DNA from: Enterococcus xiangfangensis
Lineage (GTDB): Bacteria > Bacillota > Bacilli > Lactobacillales > Enterococcaceae
Reading direction: 5' to 3'
DNA length: 64,000 nt
Assembly: GCF_005405365.1 (NCBI RefSeq)
Contig: NZ_BJDX01000011.1
Span: forward strand, 1-64,000
Shown here: positions 28,586 to 40,075 of the stretch, in pieces
How positions within the stretch are numbered: position 1 is the stretch's first letter
Layout of the letters: each line of letters opens with the position of its first letter
Program-made: the position numbers and the translations under genes
The notes under the pieces: generated by a model
The model's input: the letters and a program-made list of their open reading frames with translations, nothing else
Databases searched by the model: none
What the model was told of the DNA's origin: nothing

Positions 28586-28613
28586 AGAAAAACCATGATA
28601 ATAATCATGGTTT
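28586..28613 (-). terminator. Terminator of the niaX-like gene
   Basis: On the minus strand, arms AAACCATGAT and ATCATGGTTT around a four-base loop are followed by TTTCTTT. It overlaps the stop codon at 28612. Confidence 0.75.
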
Positions 28614-29223
28614 AAACGATTGCTTTTTTCAATTTCTTTTCCTGTTTGATTGCTTTTTCAAAGATTGGCAAGTTGAACTGCTTGTACAACGCACCTGCCA
28701 CAAAGTAAGCGATATTGAAATCAACCAAGCTGTGGATCAATCCGCCAACTCCCATCAAGAGAAAAATCGTATACAGATAACCTTGCGAATAAAAAGTATC
28801 TGGCATATTCCCCATGAAATAAAACGCTGAGACTACAAGCATTTCAGCAACCGCATGAATGCCGCCGATCACTAAATTGAAAACTTGGAAACGGCCATTT
28901 GCTAACGTGAATTTTCCATTTTTCAAAACGATCTCAGGATGTTTTTGCAAATATTTTGCGCCAATCACCGCAAAGATCAAATGAGAGAACGCCCGTAACG
29001 CGATAATGGGTGTCGTTGAGATAAAAAAGCCAAACGTCGTTCCAAAAACGACCGCAATCGCAACTAACGGTGAGAAGAACATCGCAATAAATACTGGTAC
29101 GTGGCTCGCTAAAGTAAATGATGCTGGTCCGATCACAATTTTGGGCATGACCATTGGGATCAAGATCCCCAATCCAATCAATAACGCCGAGATCGTCAAA
29201 TTTCTAACAGAATTATTTTTCAT
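28612..29223 (-). CDS. niaX: ECF transporter S component, probable niacin transporter NiaX
   Basis: A 203-residue membrane protein with six hydrophobic segments, the size and topology of an ECF substrate-binding (S) subunit. It contains the GPASFTLASHVPVFIAMFFSP segment that I associate with NiaX-like proteins. It would capture niacin and work with the shared EcfAA'T module encoded elsewhere. Two perfect TGTCAAGACA boxes resembling NiaR operators flank its promoter and support niacin as substrate. A nicotinamidase gene at 57.1 kb fits the same salvage pathway. The S-component call is strong; the niacin call depends partly on the operator reading. Confidence 0.78.
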   Translation of the reverse strand: MKNNSVRNLTISALLIGLGILIPMVMPKIVIGPASFTLASHVPVFIAMFFSPLVAIAVVFGTTFGFFISTTPIIALRAFSHLIFAVIGAKYLQKHPEIVLKNGKFTLANGRFQVFNLVIGGIHAVAEMLVVSAFYFMGNMPDTFYSQGYLYTIFLLMGVGGLIHSLVDFNIAYFVAGALYKQFNLPIFEKAIKQEKKLKKAIV

Positions 29224-29239
29224 TTCATCCTCCTTGATA

Positions 29240-29297
29240 TGTCAAGACACTTAATTCGTTCCTAAGTTTAGTTTAAAAAAGCAGATGTGTCAAGACA
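29240..29297 (-). promoter_or_regulatory. Promoter with two NiaR-like operator boxes
   Basis: Two perfect copies of TGTCAAGACA (29240-29249 and 29288-29297) flank a promoter read on the minus strand: -35 TTGACA (29288-29293), 17 bases, -10 TAAACT (29265-29270). The distal box overlaps the -35; the proximal box sits in the short leader just before the AAGGAGG site. This layout suggests repression by a dimeric factor. TGTCTTGACA resembles the NiaR (YrxA) box as I know it. Confidence 0.65.
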
Positions 29298-29312
29298 GTT
29301 AGGAGGCCGATA

Positions 29313-30266
29313 TCAATTCTTTTGTATTTTTTCTAAAAAATTCAGCTGATCCGCCCATTTGCTCGCTGGCAATTGATGATTTTTTACGTAACGATTTTTC
29401 GAATGTTTTGCGCAATCGATCGAACACGCACCTAAATATTTTTCTTCATTTTCTTCAGAAACAAGAAACTGACGATTGCACTCAGGATTGCTGCAATTGA
29501 TGTAGCGCTCACAAGGCGTTCCGTCAAACCACTCTTTCCCGACAACTTTTTTATCCACTTGATTGATCTCTACACCAATCCGCTCATCAAAAATATACAT
29601 TTTTCCATCCCAAAGTTCGCCGCGAATTTCCTCATCTTTTCCATAAGCCGCAATTCCGCCATGAAGTTGGGCGACATCTTCAAAACCTTCCCGCAACAGC
29701 CAAGCAGAAAATTTTTCACAACGAATCCCGCCGGTACAATACGTCACGATTTTTTTATCCATAAATCGTTCCTTATTCTCGTGGATCCATGCTGGCAATT
29801 CGCGAAAATTATGGATCTCAGGACGAATTGCTCCGCGAAAATGACCTAGATCATATTCATAATCATTGCGAGCATCAATCACGATAGTATCTTCGGCGAG
29901 CAAAGCCTCACGAAATGCTTGCGGTTCTAAATATTTTCCCGTCAGTTGCTGCGGATCAACATCTTCAGTTAAATGCAATGCCACCAATTCGGTTCGTGGA
30001 CGGACAAATAATTTTTTGAACGTATGACCGGTGCTCTTATCTATTTTAAAATAAGTATCTTTAAAACGTTCATCTGACAATAACTGCTGCATATAGCGAT
30101 CCGTCGCTGCTTTTGTTCCTGAAAGTGTCCCGTTAATTCCTTCTGGAGCAACTAATATGCGGCCTTTGATCCCCAAACTACGGCAAAAAGCCAAGTGCTC
30201 TTTAGCAAATATTTCCGGCTCTTCAATTTTTGTATAGTTATAATAAAGCAAAACACGATAGTCCAT
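29313..30266 (-). CDS. trhO: tRNA uridine(34) 5-hydroxylase TrhO (YceA-like, rhodanese domain)
   Basis: Oxygen-dependent enzyme that makes 5-hydroxyuridine at wobble position 34 of some tRNAs. The 317-residue protein has an N-terminal acylphosphatase-like part ([33 protein letters not shown]), a central rhodanese domain with the active-site loop [11 protein letters not shown], and a Cys-rich C-terminal part ([22 protein letters not shown]) that may bind metal. An alternative ATG lies one codon upstream; AGGAGG precedes both. No terminator is seen before the niaX promoter, so some read-through into niaX is possible. Confidence 0.92.
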   Translation of the reverse strand: MDYRVLLYYNYTKIEEPEIFAKEHLAFCRSLGIKGRILVAPEGINGTLSGTKAATDRYMQQLLSDERFKDTYFKIDKSTGHTFKKLFVRPRTELVALHLTEDVDPQQLTGKYLEPQAFREALLAEDTIVIDARNDYEYDLGHFRGAIRPEIHNFRELPAWIHENKERFMDKKIVTYCTGGIRCEKFSAWLLREGFEDVAQLHGGIAAYGKDEEIRGELWDGKMYIFDERIGVEINQVDKKVVGKEWFDGTPCERYINCSNPECNRQFLVSEENEEKYLGACSIDCAKHSKNRYVKNHQLPASKWADQLNFLEKIQKN

Positions 30267-30353
30267 CATGATTTTCCTCCTCTTTCATTCTTTCCTTACT
30301 ATAGGAGATGAAAATCATTTTTTCGAACTTGGTGCTTGTGGATCTTTTTACAA

Positions 30354-30421
30354 AATGAGATTGCGACAGAAGTGGGCAGCTTCAAGAAACAAGAGGCGTG
30401 ACAAGACTTCTGTCACACCCC
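30354..30421. repeat. Composite terminator repeat, copy A
   Basis: A hairpin with arms GTGACA (30398-30403) and TGTCAC (30411-30416), extended to GG/CC, is joined to a conserved module (30363-30386; reverse complement CTTGAAGCTGCCCACTTCTG). It follows the stop of a gene remnant on the minus strand. Three further copies occur in the window. The hairpin lacks a strong T run here. Confidence 0.65.
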
Positions 30422-30428
30422 CGCTTCG

Positions 30429-30520
30429 CTAATCGTTCCAAACTTCTTTCGCCGTTTCGATTACTAGTTTCAATTTTTCCCATTGATCAGCTTCAGTAAC
30501 TTTATTTCCTTCATGGGGTG
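30429..30520 (-). pseudogene. 3' remnant of an unidentified gene
   Basis: On the minus strand an open frame without a start reads ...TPHEGNKVTEADQWEKLKLV and ends VIETAKEVWND before TAG at 30429-30431. The composition is protein-like and the frame is followed by a terminator repeat, as real gene ends here are. Coding similarity to the plus-strand RpiR remnant begins at almost the same point (about 30515). I read this as the end of a gene whose 5' part was deleted together with that of its divergent neighbour. Its family is not recognised. Confidence 0.45.
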
Positions 30521-30913
30521 TTATTGCGCGTAGGCGTCCAAGCACGCTCAGTTGTTGATCCACATTTTCAAGCGCAGATTGCTTCACTATTGACCGAACA
30601 AGATCTAGTCATCGGTTTTTCACTTTCTGGAAGAACTAAAGACACGTATGATTCATTAAATATCGCGAAAAAAAATCACGCGAAGATCCTCGCAATCACC
30701 AATTATCTGCTCTCGCCCATCGCTCAGCTGGCAGACATCGTCTTGCAAACGGCAATCGAGGAATTTTTAGACGGCGCTTCATTGGCAGGAAAAATCTCGC
30801 AATTGTATTTATGCGATCTGCTTGTTCAAAAATATGAAGTTGAAAATGATGTAAATTCTGTTGAATTAAGAGAAACTGTCCTCCGCTCAATTTTGGATAA
30901 GAGCTTGGATTAA
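30518..30913 (+). pseudogene. 5'-truncated RpiR/MurR-family regulator (SIS domain only)
   Basis: The 131 codons encode the C-terminal half of an RpiR-type sugar-phosphate regulator: LLRVGVQARSVVDPHFQ, then GFSLSGRTKDTYDSLNIAKK and ILAITN of the SIS fold. The usual N-terminal helix-turn-helix (about 80 residues) and first part of the SIS domain are missing. A stop codon lies in frame at 30497-30499 and no ribosome binding site precedes the possible GTG at 30518. The remaining frame is intact to its stop and has a terminator after it, so the loss is probably recent. It cannot bind DNA as a normal RpiR protein. Confidence 0.78.
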
Positions 30914-30931
30914 TCAGTCTGATACTAAAAT

Positions 30932-30973
30932 AAAAAAACGCTCAAACCTTAAAATGGTTTGAGCGTTTTTTAG
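30932..30973. terminator. Bidirectional terminator
   Basis: Arms AACGCTCAAACC and GGTTTGAGCGTT (about 30938-30967) have A and T runs on either side. It serves both the RpiR remnant and the minus-strand DUF3089 gene. Confidence 0.9.
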
Positions 30974-30983
30974 TTGATAGACT

Positions 30984-32066
30984 TTATTGCGGATGGGCCG
31001 CAAAGTATTGCGCTTCACGATTTTCTGCGTTTTGCTGCAGATTGTAGTAATAGAAACTAATATCATTATTTAAATACGATCCCGCTGGATAAAGCTCTCG
31101 AGTGCTTTCCGGCATTTCATACTCGGCTTGATTCACTGTTGAAGAAACAACCAGACCTCTTGTAGTATCGACGGTTGCGTCAGCAAGATTCATGACTTTC
31201 GTATAATCGCCAGATTCACTGCGGACATAAGAACCTAAGTTTTCCTCAGCTGTTGCTGGAGTGCCGTCTGTTTTCCAATTAATTGGATTGATTGCTAGCG
31301 CGCCTTCATCCCAGGTTGGTAATTCACCGGAAAAATTAGGAGCAACTGTGTTATAGGATACTACGACACCCGTATCATCTGGTCCTGTCGCAAATTTCAC
31401 TTGTGGATTGTCATTCATCTCTTGTTGGGTAACCGATTGACCTAGGACATAAGCTGCAATCATTCGGTCGCTGACCCCTGGATTATTTTTGAAATAATCA
31501 TACATGATCGCTTTGATCATCCGAGCCCCTTGTGAGTGACCGACTAAAATAAATGGACGATTGTTATTTTCATTTTTGATGTAATAATCAAAAGCCGCAT
31601 ACACATCGGCTTTAGGCACACCGTCGACATATTCATTTTGTTCCGCTTTTGATTTTGAATACAGCCAATTAGCATCTAACTGACGGTAATACGGCGCAAA
31701 GATATTGCCGCTTGTTTCAAAGGCAGACCCTTGACTAGCTAAAAACACTTGTGCCCCAGCCTGCATTGATGCGTCGCCAATTTTAGCGATAGGGGATGAA
31801 TTTTCATTCTTTTGGGCATAGGCTGTTGGGTATAACATGAAGACATCTGCTTGACTCGTGATTTCGGTCGGCTTAGCCAGCCAGTTATCCGAATTGCTGT
31901 AGTCGCTAGCTTTGATCGTCTCTCCAGCTTTTTTCGGTTCCACTTGTTTGATCGATGTTTTACGCGTTTCTTGTTTTGGTGTTTCTTTGTTATTCATAGT
32001 AGTGTAGGCGTAATAGCCGCCAGCACCAAGTACGATCACGATTAATCCAATGATAATTTTTTTCAT
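30984..32066 (-). CDS. Membrane-anchored DUF3089 alpha/beta-hydrolase-like protein
   Basis: A 360-residue protein with an N-terminal hydrophobic anchor (about 3-22) and a large extracytoplasmic DUF3089 domain. The nucleophile elbow GHSQGA is present in RPFILVGHSQGARMIKAIM, and an ADVFMLYPTAY segment lies near the start of the fold; a later YVLGQSV segment also fits alpha/beta hydrolases. This suggests an esterase or lipase acting at the cell surface. The start ending at 32066 has a GGAGGACACA leader. The substrate is unknown. It is monocistronic, with its own bidirectional terminator. Confidence 0.82.
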   Translation of the reverse strand: MKKIIIGLIVIVLGAGGYYAYTTMNNKETPKQETRKTSIKQVEPKKAGETIKASDYSNSDNWLAKPTEITSQADVFMLYPTAYAQKNENSSPIAKIGDASMQAGAQVFLASQGSAFETSGNIFAPYYRQLDANWLYSKSKAEQNEYVDGVPKADVYAAFDYYIKNENNNRPFILVGHSQGARMIKAIMYDYFKNNPGVSDRMIAAYVLGQSVTQQEMNDNPQVKFATGPDDTGVVVSYNTVAPNFSGELPTWDEGALAINPINWKTDGTPATAEENLGSYVRSESGDYTKVMNLADATVDTTRGLVVSSTVNQAEYEMPESTRELYPAGSYLNNDISFYYYNLQQNAENREAQYFAAHPQ

Positions 32067-32199
32067 TGTGTCCTCCAAGAATAGATTTATGTCTTCTATT
32101 ATAGGTGAGTTTCATTTTGTATGACAAATTTTGTGTGGATTTAACGAAATAAAAAGAACTGAAGCGAGTAAAAAAGCAGAAAATTTTTAAACGAGCGGC

Positions 32200-33627
<1,428 letters not shown>

Positions 33628-33635
<8 letters not shown>

Positions 33636-34404
33636 GTGCTGGGATCCTAAACAGCCGATGAGCATTTTGAGTCGTTTGGTACGCGACTTCTTCTAACGGT
33701 AAATTCCGCAATTCCGCAATTTTCTCAACGACATAACGTGTATAACCGGGTTCGTTCCGCTTGCCGCGATAAGGCATTGGCGCCAAATAAGGCGCATCGG
33801 TCTCTACTAATAATTTATCGATTGGCACGATTTTTGCCGCTTCTTGAACATCCAGCGCTTTTTTGAATGTCACTACACCTGAAAAAGATACGTGCATCCC
33901 TAAATCTAAAAAGCGTTTCGCCCATTCTCCGCTGCCGCTGAAACTGTGCATGATCCCGCCGATATCGCGAATGTCCTCTTCTTGTAAAATTTGATAAGTA
34001 TCTTCCAAGGCATCGCGTGTGTGGATACTGATTGGAAGGTTCATTTCTTTAGCGATGGCAATTTGTCGGCGAAAAATTTTGGCTTGGACTTCTTTTGGGT
34101 CTTCCATCCAATAATAATCAAGACCAATCTCCCCTAATGCAACAACTTTCGGCAGTGTCAGCTTCTTAATCAAATCTTCTTCAATTTCTTTAGTGTAACT
34201 TCCCGCTTCGGTTGGATGCCAGCCGATGATGGAATAAATTCCATCGTATTGTTGATTTAACTCCAAACTTTTTTCAATCGTCGGTGTGTCAAAACCCACG
34301 ACTGCCATCTCTGTCACACCAAGCTCACGAGCGCGTTCAACGGTTTCTGGAATCTCGTTTTCAAATTGTTCCGCATTTAAATGCGTATGTGAATCAAAAA
34401 TCAT
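33628..34404 (-). CDS. TatD family metal-dependent hydrolase/DNase
   Basis: A 258-residue TIM-barrel hydrolase. Metal ligands are visible in [14 protein letters not shown] (HxH), [10 protein letters not shown] (Glu), SIHTRDA (His), GIMHSFSG (His) and [10 protein letters not shown] (Asp). Members remove nucleotides from 3' DNA ends. First gene of the tatD-rnmV-rsmA operon, with an AGGAGG site. The tRNA editing enzyme DTD3 is related, but the layout here is of the ordinary TatD/YabD type. Confidence 0.93.
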
Positions 34405-34550
34405 TTAAAATCCTCCTACTTCGCTAACTTATTTTCTAAAAGTCTCCTCTGACCTCTTCTCTAAAATCAACTTATTTTAACACAATCCGCAAAAACTAAC
34501 GAAAAATCTAGCCAGCTTTGTCCAAAAGTCTACGATGAAATCCGCCAAAA

Positions 34551-34584
34551 GTCGGATGTTTCCGACAAGGTTTCGCTCTATACT
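34551..34584 (+). promoter_or_regulatory. Candidate promoter with overlapping inverted repeat
   Basis: A -10 element TATACT (34579-34584) lies 21 bases before the start codon. The -35 region is poor and coincides with a perfect inverted repeat GTCGGA-TGTT-TCCGAC (34551-34566), which could be bound by an activator or repressor. This is suggestive only. Confidence 0.35.
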
Positions 34585-34604
34585 ACAACTAAAGGAGGGC
34601 TCCT

Positions 34605-35195
34605 ATGCTTAATTTCCAACAAGAATTTCCTAAAACTGCCCGCTACTTAAAACAAAAATATCCCAGCAAGGAACCATTGAATAGTTTCTGGCATTGGGCG
34701 ACATTGGCTTTATTTAGTTTGCTGTGTGTGGCCGCGATCAAACAGCAGTTGTTGCTGATCGGAATTTTGGTACTCTTTTCCGCCTTAATCAAAGGACCAG
34801 GAATTTTATTTTTCGGCGCGCTTTATTCTTTTTTAGTCAGTCTGTTTCCACCGATTGGAATCGTTCTTTCCGCACTTTTCTTCTTATTAAATATTCGTTT
34901 ATTAACTAAAAGCTGGCGGGTGAATCTAGTCACTTCCCTATTTTATTTGTATCCCCTAGGGTTGAGTGTGCTTCGCTCCTTGACACAGTGGGATGCACCT
35001 TGGCAAATCGGCCTTGAACTATTACCCGGATTGTTATTATTGCATTTTGTATTGCTGCAAGTGTATTATTTCCATCCAAATGTTCGCCAAGTCGCTTGGA
35101 CGATTTTAGCTACACCATTTGAATTGCTTTCACTTATTTTGCCAAAACGCTTTAAAAAACTATTTCGGACGCCATCGCAAGCAATGAAACGTTAG
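34605..35195 (+). CDS. Hypothetical multi-pass membrane protein
   Basis: The 196 residues start with a polar segment (LNFQQEFPKTARYLKQKYPSKEP), followed by about five hydrophobic segments and a basic C-terminal tail (LPKRFKKLFRTPSQAMKR). I do not recognise a family. A strong AAAGGAGGG site precedes the ATG and a clear terminator follows the stop, so it is a real single-gene unit. The GPGILFFGALYSFLVSLFPP stretch has two prolines that may kink membrane helices. No neighbour points to a function. Confidence 0.75.
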   Translation: MLNFQQEFPKTARYLKQKYPSKEPLNSFWHWATLALFSLLCVAAIKQQLLLIGILVLFSALIKGPGILFFGALYSFLVSLFPPIGIVLSALFFLLNIRLLTKSWRVNLVTSLFYLYPLGLSVLRSLTQWDAPWQIGLELLPGLLLLHFVLLQVYYFHPNVRQVAWTILATPFELLSLILPKRFKKLFRTPSQAMKR

Positions 35196-35229
35196 TCGTT
35201 AAGAAGACTTCTTCTTAGCGACTTTTTTG
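35193..35229 (+). terminator. Terminator of the membrane protein gene
   Basis: Arms AGTCGTTAAGAA and TTCTTAGCGACT (one mismatch) are followed by six T, overlapping the stop codon. Confidence 0.85.
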
Positions 35230-35471
35230 AATGTGACTTGCATTTAGCTAAACTCGATACTGCTTCAAGTTCGTAACAGTCACTGAAATCATTCAAATCT
35301 CTTATGTTATTTCACTAAAAACTGACGAGTTGAGCAATTGTTTCTCACAAAATTTCTGTGGAAAATTCAGTTAAAAAAACTTATTTTTTTGAAGAAATAA
35401 AACGAATTAATTGAATTGTTGCTAGGAATCGATTAGGCTGAAATTAACAAATAGGAAAGGAAGTCGAATCA

Positions 35472-35984
35472 ATGACCAAAAAAATTGCTATTCTCGCAAC
35501 CGATTTAGTAGAAGATATTGAACTAACCTCTCCAAAAGAAGCCCTTGAAAAAGATGGAAACGAAGTGACTTTGATCAGCTTTGAAGCTCAAAAAGAGATT
35601 ACCGGTAAAAAAGGAACCAAATTTACCAGTGATAAAGGGATTGATGAAGTGAAGCCAGCAGAATTTGATGCCTTACTGATCCCTGGCGGATTTTCACCCG
35701 ATCAACTGCGCAGCGATCCGCGTTTTGTTTCGTTTGTCGCCTACTTCTTAGAACAGGACCGACCGCTGTTTGCAATTTGCCACGGTCCGCAGTTATTCAT
35801 TCAAACTGGCTTGACCAAAGGACGCACAATGACCGCTTATACGACTGTTCGCCCCGATATCGGTTACGCTGGTGCCACAGTCAAAGATGAGCCGGTCGTC
35901 GTCGATAGAAAATTAGTGACCAGCCGGACACCGGATGATCTGCCGGACTTCAATGAAAAAATGCTCGAAGTCTTGCATGCCTGA
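35472..35984 (+). CDS. DJ-1/PfpI family protein (protease/deglycase-like)
   Basis: A 170-residue single-domain protein of the DJ-1/PfpI superfamily. The nucleophilic elbow AICHGPQ carries the reactive cysteine, preceded by LIPGGFSPDQLR with the conserved GG turn. Related proteins (PfpI, YhbO) are described as intracellular proteases or as deglycases protecting from glyoxal and oxidative damage; the true activity is disputed. A potential Glu partner occurs in ATDLVEDIELTSP near residue 15. It is transcribed alone and ends at a strong hairpin. Confidence 0.88.
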   Translation: MTKKIAILATDLVEDIELTSPKEALEKDGNEVTLISFEAQKEITGKKGTKFTSDKGIDEVKPAEFDALLIPGGFSPDQLRSDPRFVSFVAYFLEQDRPLFAICHGPQLFIQTGLTKGRTMTAYTTVRPDIGYAGATVKDEPVVVDRKLVTSRTPDDLPDFNEKMLEVLHA

Positions 35985-36003
35985 TTCTTTACCAAAAAAG
36001 ATA

Positions 36004-36043
36004 TAAAAAAGCCAAAAATCGCTGATCGATTTTTGGCTTTTTC
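36004..36043. terminator. Bidirectional terminator after the PfpI gene
   Basis: Arms AAAAGCCAAAAATCG and CGATTTTTGGCTTTT around a five-base loop. It can also serve the minus-strand gene ending at 36163. Confidence 0.92.
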
Positions 36044-36162
36044 GCTTGTTTTAACTGCGTCTGCATCAACCCTGAATCGTTTACAGACTTATTCTCGATA
36101 GGAGCGCGCTAGATTTCACATTCCTCTACGTTTTCGATTGATTAAAAAAATTCTGATTATTA

Positions 36163-36564
36163 TTAGAAATAAAGATCTGAATCATTTTTGCTCAAAACTA
36201 AAAGTCGATGGATGATCGTATTTTCACCATAACTCGTATTCAAAATATAATCATGCCAATAGAATTTTTTTTCATGGACCAAATAATCTTCAAAATTTTC
36301 AGGAAATCCAGAAGCTAACTCACGAACTAAGAATGCCATCTTTGCATCCAAATCCATAACTTCTCTTAAATATTCAAGCTTATCATCCACATCTTCAGCT
36401 AAAAGTTGTTGCATTTGCTGCTGCAAAGATTGAAAGTAGTGATAAAATTCTTCAGGAATCTCTGTAGTTCTAACATCCGACAAAAAGTCCTTCCCTGACC
36501 ACCGTTCTTCAGCCATGGCAAGTTTTTCGTCTAATGTACCTTCCCACAAGTAAGTCCATTTCAT
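36163..36564 (-). CDS. Hypothetical cytoplasmic protein
   Basis: 133 residues, acidic, rich in Glu, Trp and Tyr, no signal peptide or membrane segment. It begins MKWTYLWEGTLDEKLAMAEE and has a predicted helical middle with glutamine runs (FQSLQQQMQQLL). A GGGGG-containing ribosome binding site supports the start. I do not recognise the family. The size, acidity and isolated position beside an AT-rich gap could suit an immunity or accessory protein, but nothing directly supports that. Confidence 0.65.
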   Translation of the reverse strand: MKWTYLWEGTLDEKLAMAEERWSGKDFLSDVRTTEIPEEFYHYFQSLQQQMQQLLAEDVDDKLEYLREVMDLDAKMAFLVRELASGFPENFEDYLVHEKKFYWHDYILNTSYGENTIIHRLLVLSKNDSDLYF

Positions 36565-37230
36565 AATAATTTCCCCCAGAATAGTGCATATAACTGCTTA
36601 TAAAATTAACCTTCATTCAATAAAGCTTTGATAGGTAATATGTGAACATCAATTATTTCTTGTACATGGTATTTTTTAAATTAATAAAATAATTACCCAT
36701 ACTATCCCAAGTTTAGAATAGAATGATTTTATGCAATTATATAAAATAATTGCGCTTTATTCAAGTGGTACCGGATAAAAAGATGTTGATTTAACGGCAT
36801 TTCATCCACTTTTTTAGAAATTTGGTATAATCAAAATAAATGGTATATTTTAATCAAATGGACGCATTTTGCGAATAGATTTAGAATAAAAACCGCTATA
36901 AAATGAACGATAGCCCACTCAAACTTGAGCGGGCTATCTAACTAATCAATATTTATTATTTTAAAGTTGAGGGTGTTGACTATTACTAAAATTAACTATT
37001 TCTCGTTTAAACGATGTATTCCCAATTCCTTCTAATACATCCTTGTAACCCTATAGTTACGCCAGTTTGATTAAATTTCATCAAAATGAGTTAAAATATC
37101 GCATAACAATTATCTTTCGTGTACTTCTATTATAGCATATTTTTTAAGCAGTTACGCAGATTGGAAGCTGTGCTTATTCAAATCTTTACTATTTCCAGTA
37201 AAAATATTCTCGGCTTTTTATAAAAAAAAT
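36565..37230. other. AT-rich gap with convergent promoters and a shared hairpin
   Basis: No intact gene is supported. A plus-strand extended -10 (TGG-TATAAT, -10 at 36826-36831) and a minus-strand extended -10 (TGC-TATAAT, -10 at 37129-37134) face each other. Between them a strong hairpin (arms GATAGCCC-x-CTCAA and TTGAG-x-GGGCTATC, 36909-36938) could end both transcripts, giving RNAs of about 100 and 210 bases. On the minus strand, 36961-37081 holds a possible 39-codon frame broken by one base, without a ribosome binding site. Confidence 0.4.
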
Positions 37231-37379
37231 CGTGATAGAAGCGGCGAGCTTCAAGAATAAGCAGGAATTGTTAAAAATTACTGTTTATTTTTTTGTAAAA
37301 TTTCAACTTATTTCCGAAGCCGCGATTTCTCACTATTTTTTCAAAAAAAGAAGGACGTGACAAGCGTCACATCCTCCTA
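37231..37379. repeat. Composite terminator repeat, copy B (metG terminator)
   Basis: The hairpin GGACGTGAC/GTCACATCC (37353-37374) follows the metG stop. Read on the minus strand, it has a seven-T run. The conserved module lies farther on at 37231-37255 (reverse complement CTTGAAGCTCGCCGCTTCTA). The spacer is longer than in copy A and contains a segment pairing loosely with the module. Confidence 0.7.
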
Positions 37380-37381
37380 GT

Positions 37382-39403
<2,022 letters not shown>

Positions 39404-39570
39404 TTAAAAATAGTTTCCTACGTAGTATACCACAAAACAACTAGCGATTTTGGAAAAAAATACCCGTCGATCAGAATCTGTCCGCCACTTTTGACAGCAC
39501 GATACCACTCAGCAAATCACGTCCAATTTAGAATCGTTCTCAGCTACTTTTAGCTGGGTCCAAAAACAGA

Positions 39571-39677
39571 GGTTAGGATGGAAGTGGACAGCTCCAAGCA
39601 ATTTCGGCTTATTTCCAAAAAAGCTGGAACACCGTTTAATCAAAAAAAGGGTGTGACAAGACTTCTGTCACACCCTT
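39571..39677. repeat. Composite terminator repeat, copy C (terminator of the DUF2200 gene)
   Basis: A strong hairpin GGGTGTGACA/TGTCACACCC (39649-39675) is followed on the minus strand by seven T, just past the DUF2200 stop. The conserved module is at 39571-39598 (reverse complement CTTGGAGCTGTCCACTTCCA). The spacer shares GGAAATAAG-x-x-GAAATT with copy B. Confidence 0.72.
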
Positions 39678-39682
39678 TGCGA

Positions 39683-40027
39683 TTATTTTCGTAATATTTT
39701 CTCCATCTTTTTGCCTTTGGCTAATTCATCGATTAATTTATCCAAGTAACGAATTTTTTGCATTAAAGGATCTTCGATATCTTCTACTCGATAACCGCAG
39801 ATTACTCCTTTGATCAATGAAGTATTTTCATTCATTTGAGGCGCTTCCGCAAAGAAAGTCTCGACGTTGACTTCTTTTTCTAATTGCGCTTGGAATGATG
39901 CCTCGTCATAACCAGTCAGCCAATAAATAATTTCATCAACTTCGTCTTTTGTTCGATCTTTTCGTTCCGCTTTTTCGATGTACATTTTATAAATACCACT
40001 AAAACTCATTTTAAAAACTCTGCTCAT
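39683..40027 (-). CDS. DUF2200 family protein
   Basis: 114 residues, matching the DUF2200 family in length and pattern: [20 protein letters not shown], then [21 protein letters not shown] and [20 protein letters not shown] with the closing [16 protein letters not shown]. Cytoplasmic, no known function. It lies 48 bases after the malic enzyme gene without an obvious terminator between, so it may be the third gene of the fumC transcript. The AGGAGG site is well placed. Confidence 0.85.
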   Translation of the reverse strand: MSRVFKMSFSGIYKMYIEKAERKDRTKDEVDEIIYWLTGYDEASFQAQLEKEVNVETFFAEAPQMNENTSLIKGVICGYRVEDIEDPLMQKIRYLDKLIDELAKGKKMEKILRK

Positions 40028-40075
40028 TTTATGGTCCTCCTCTAACTAGCGATAGTCGCATCCGTTTAATCTTGA

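Noticed and set aside
30518..30913. A functional short SIS-domain protein.
   Set aside because: There is no ribosome binding site or ATG, an in-frame stop lies just upstream, and the sequence begins in the middle of the RpiR fold; a pseudogene is the simpler reading.
36803..37140. A par/Fst type I toxin-antitoxin locus.
   Set aside because: The convergent layout fits, but there is no hydrophobic toxin peptide with a ribosome binding site and no direct repeats giving complementary RNAs. It was kept only as an unexplained convergent pair.
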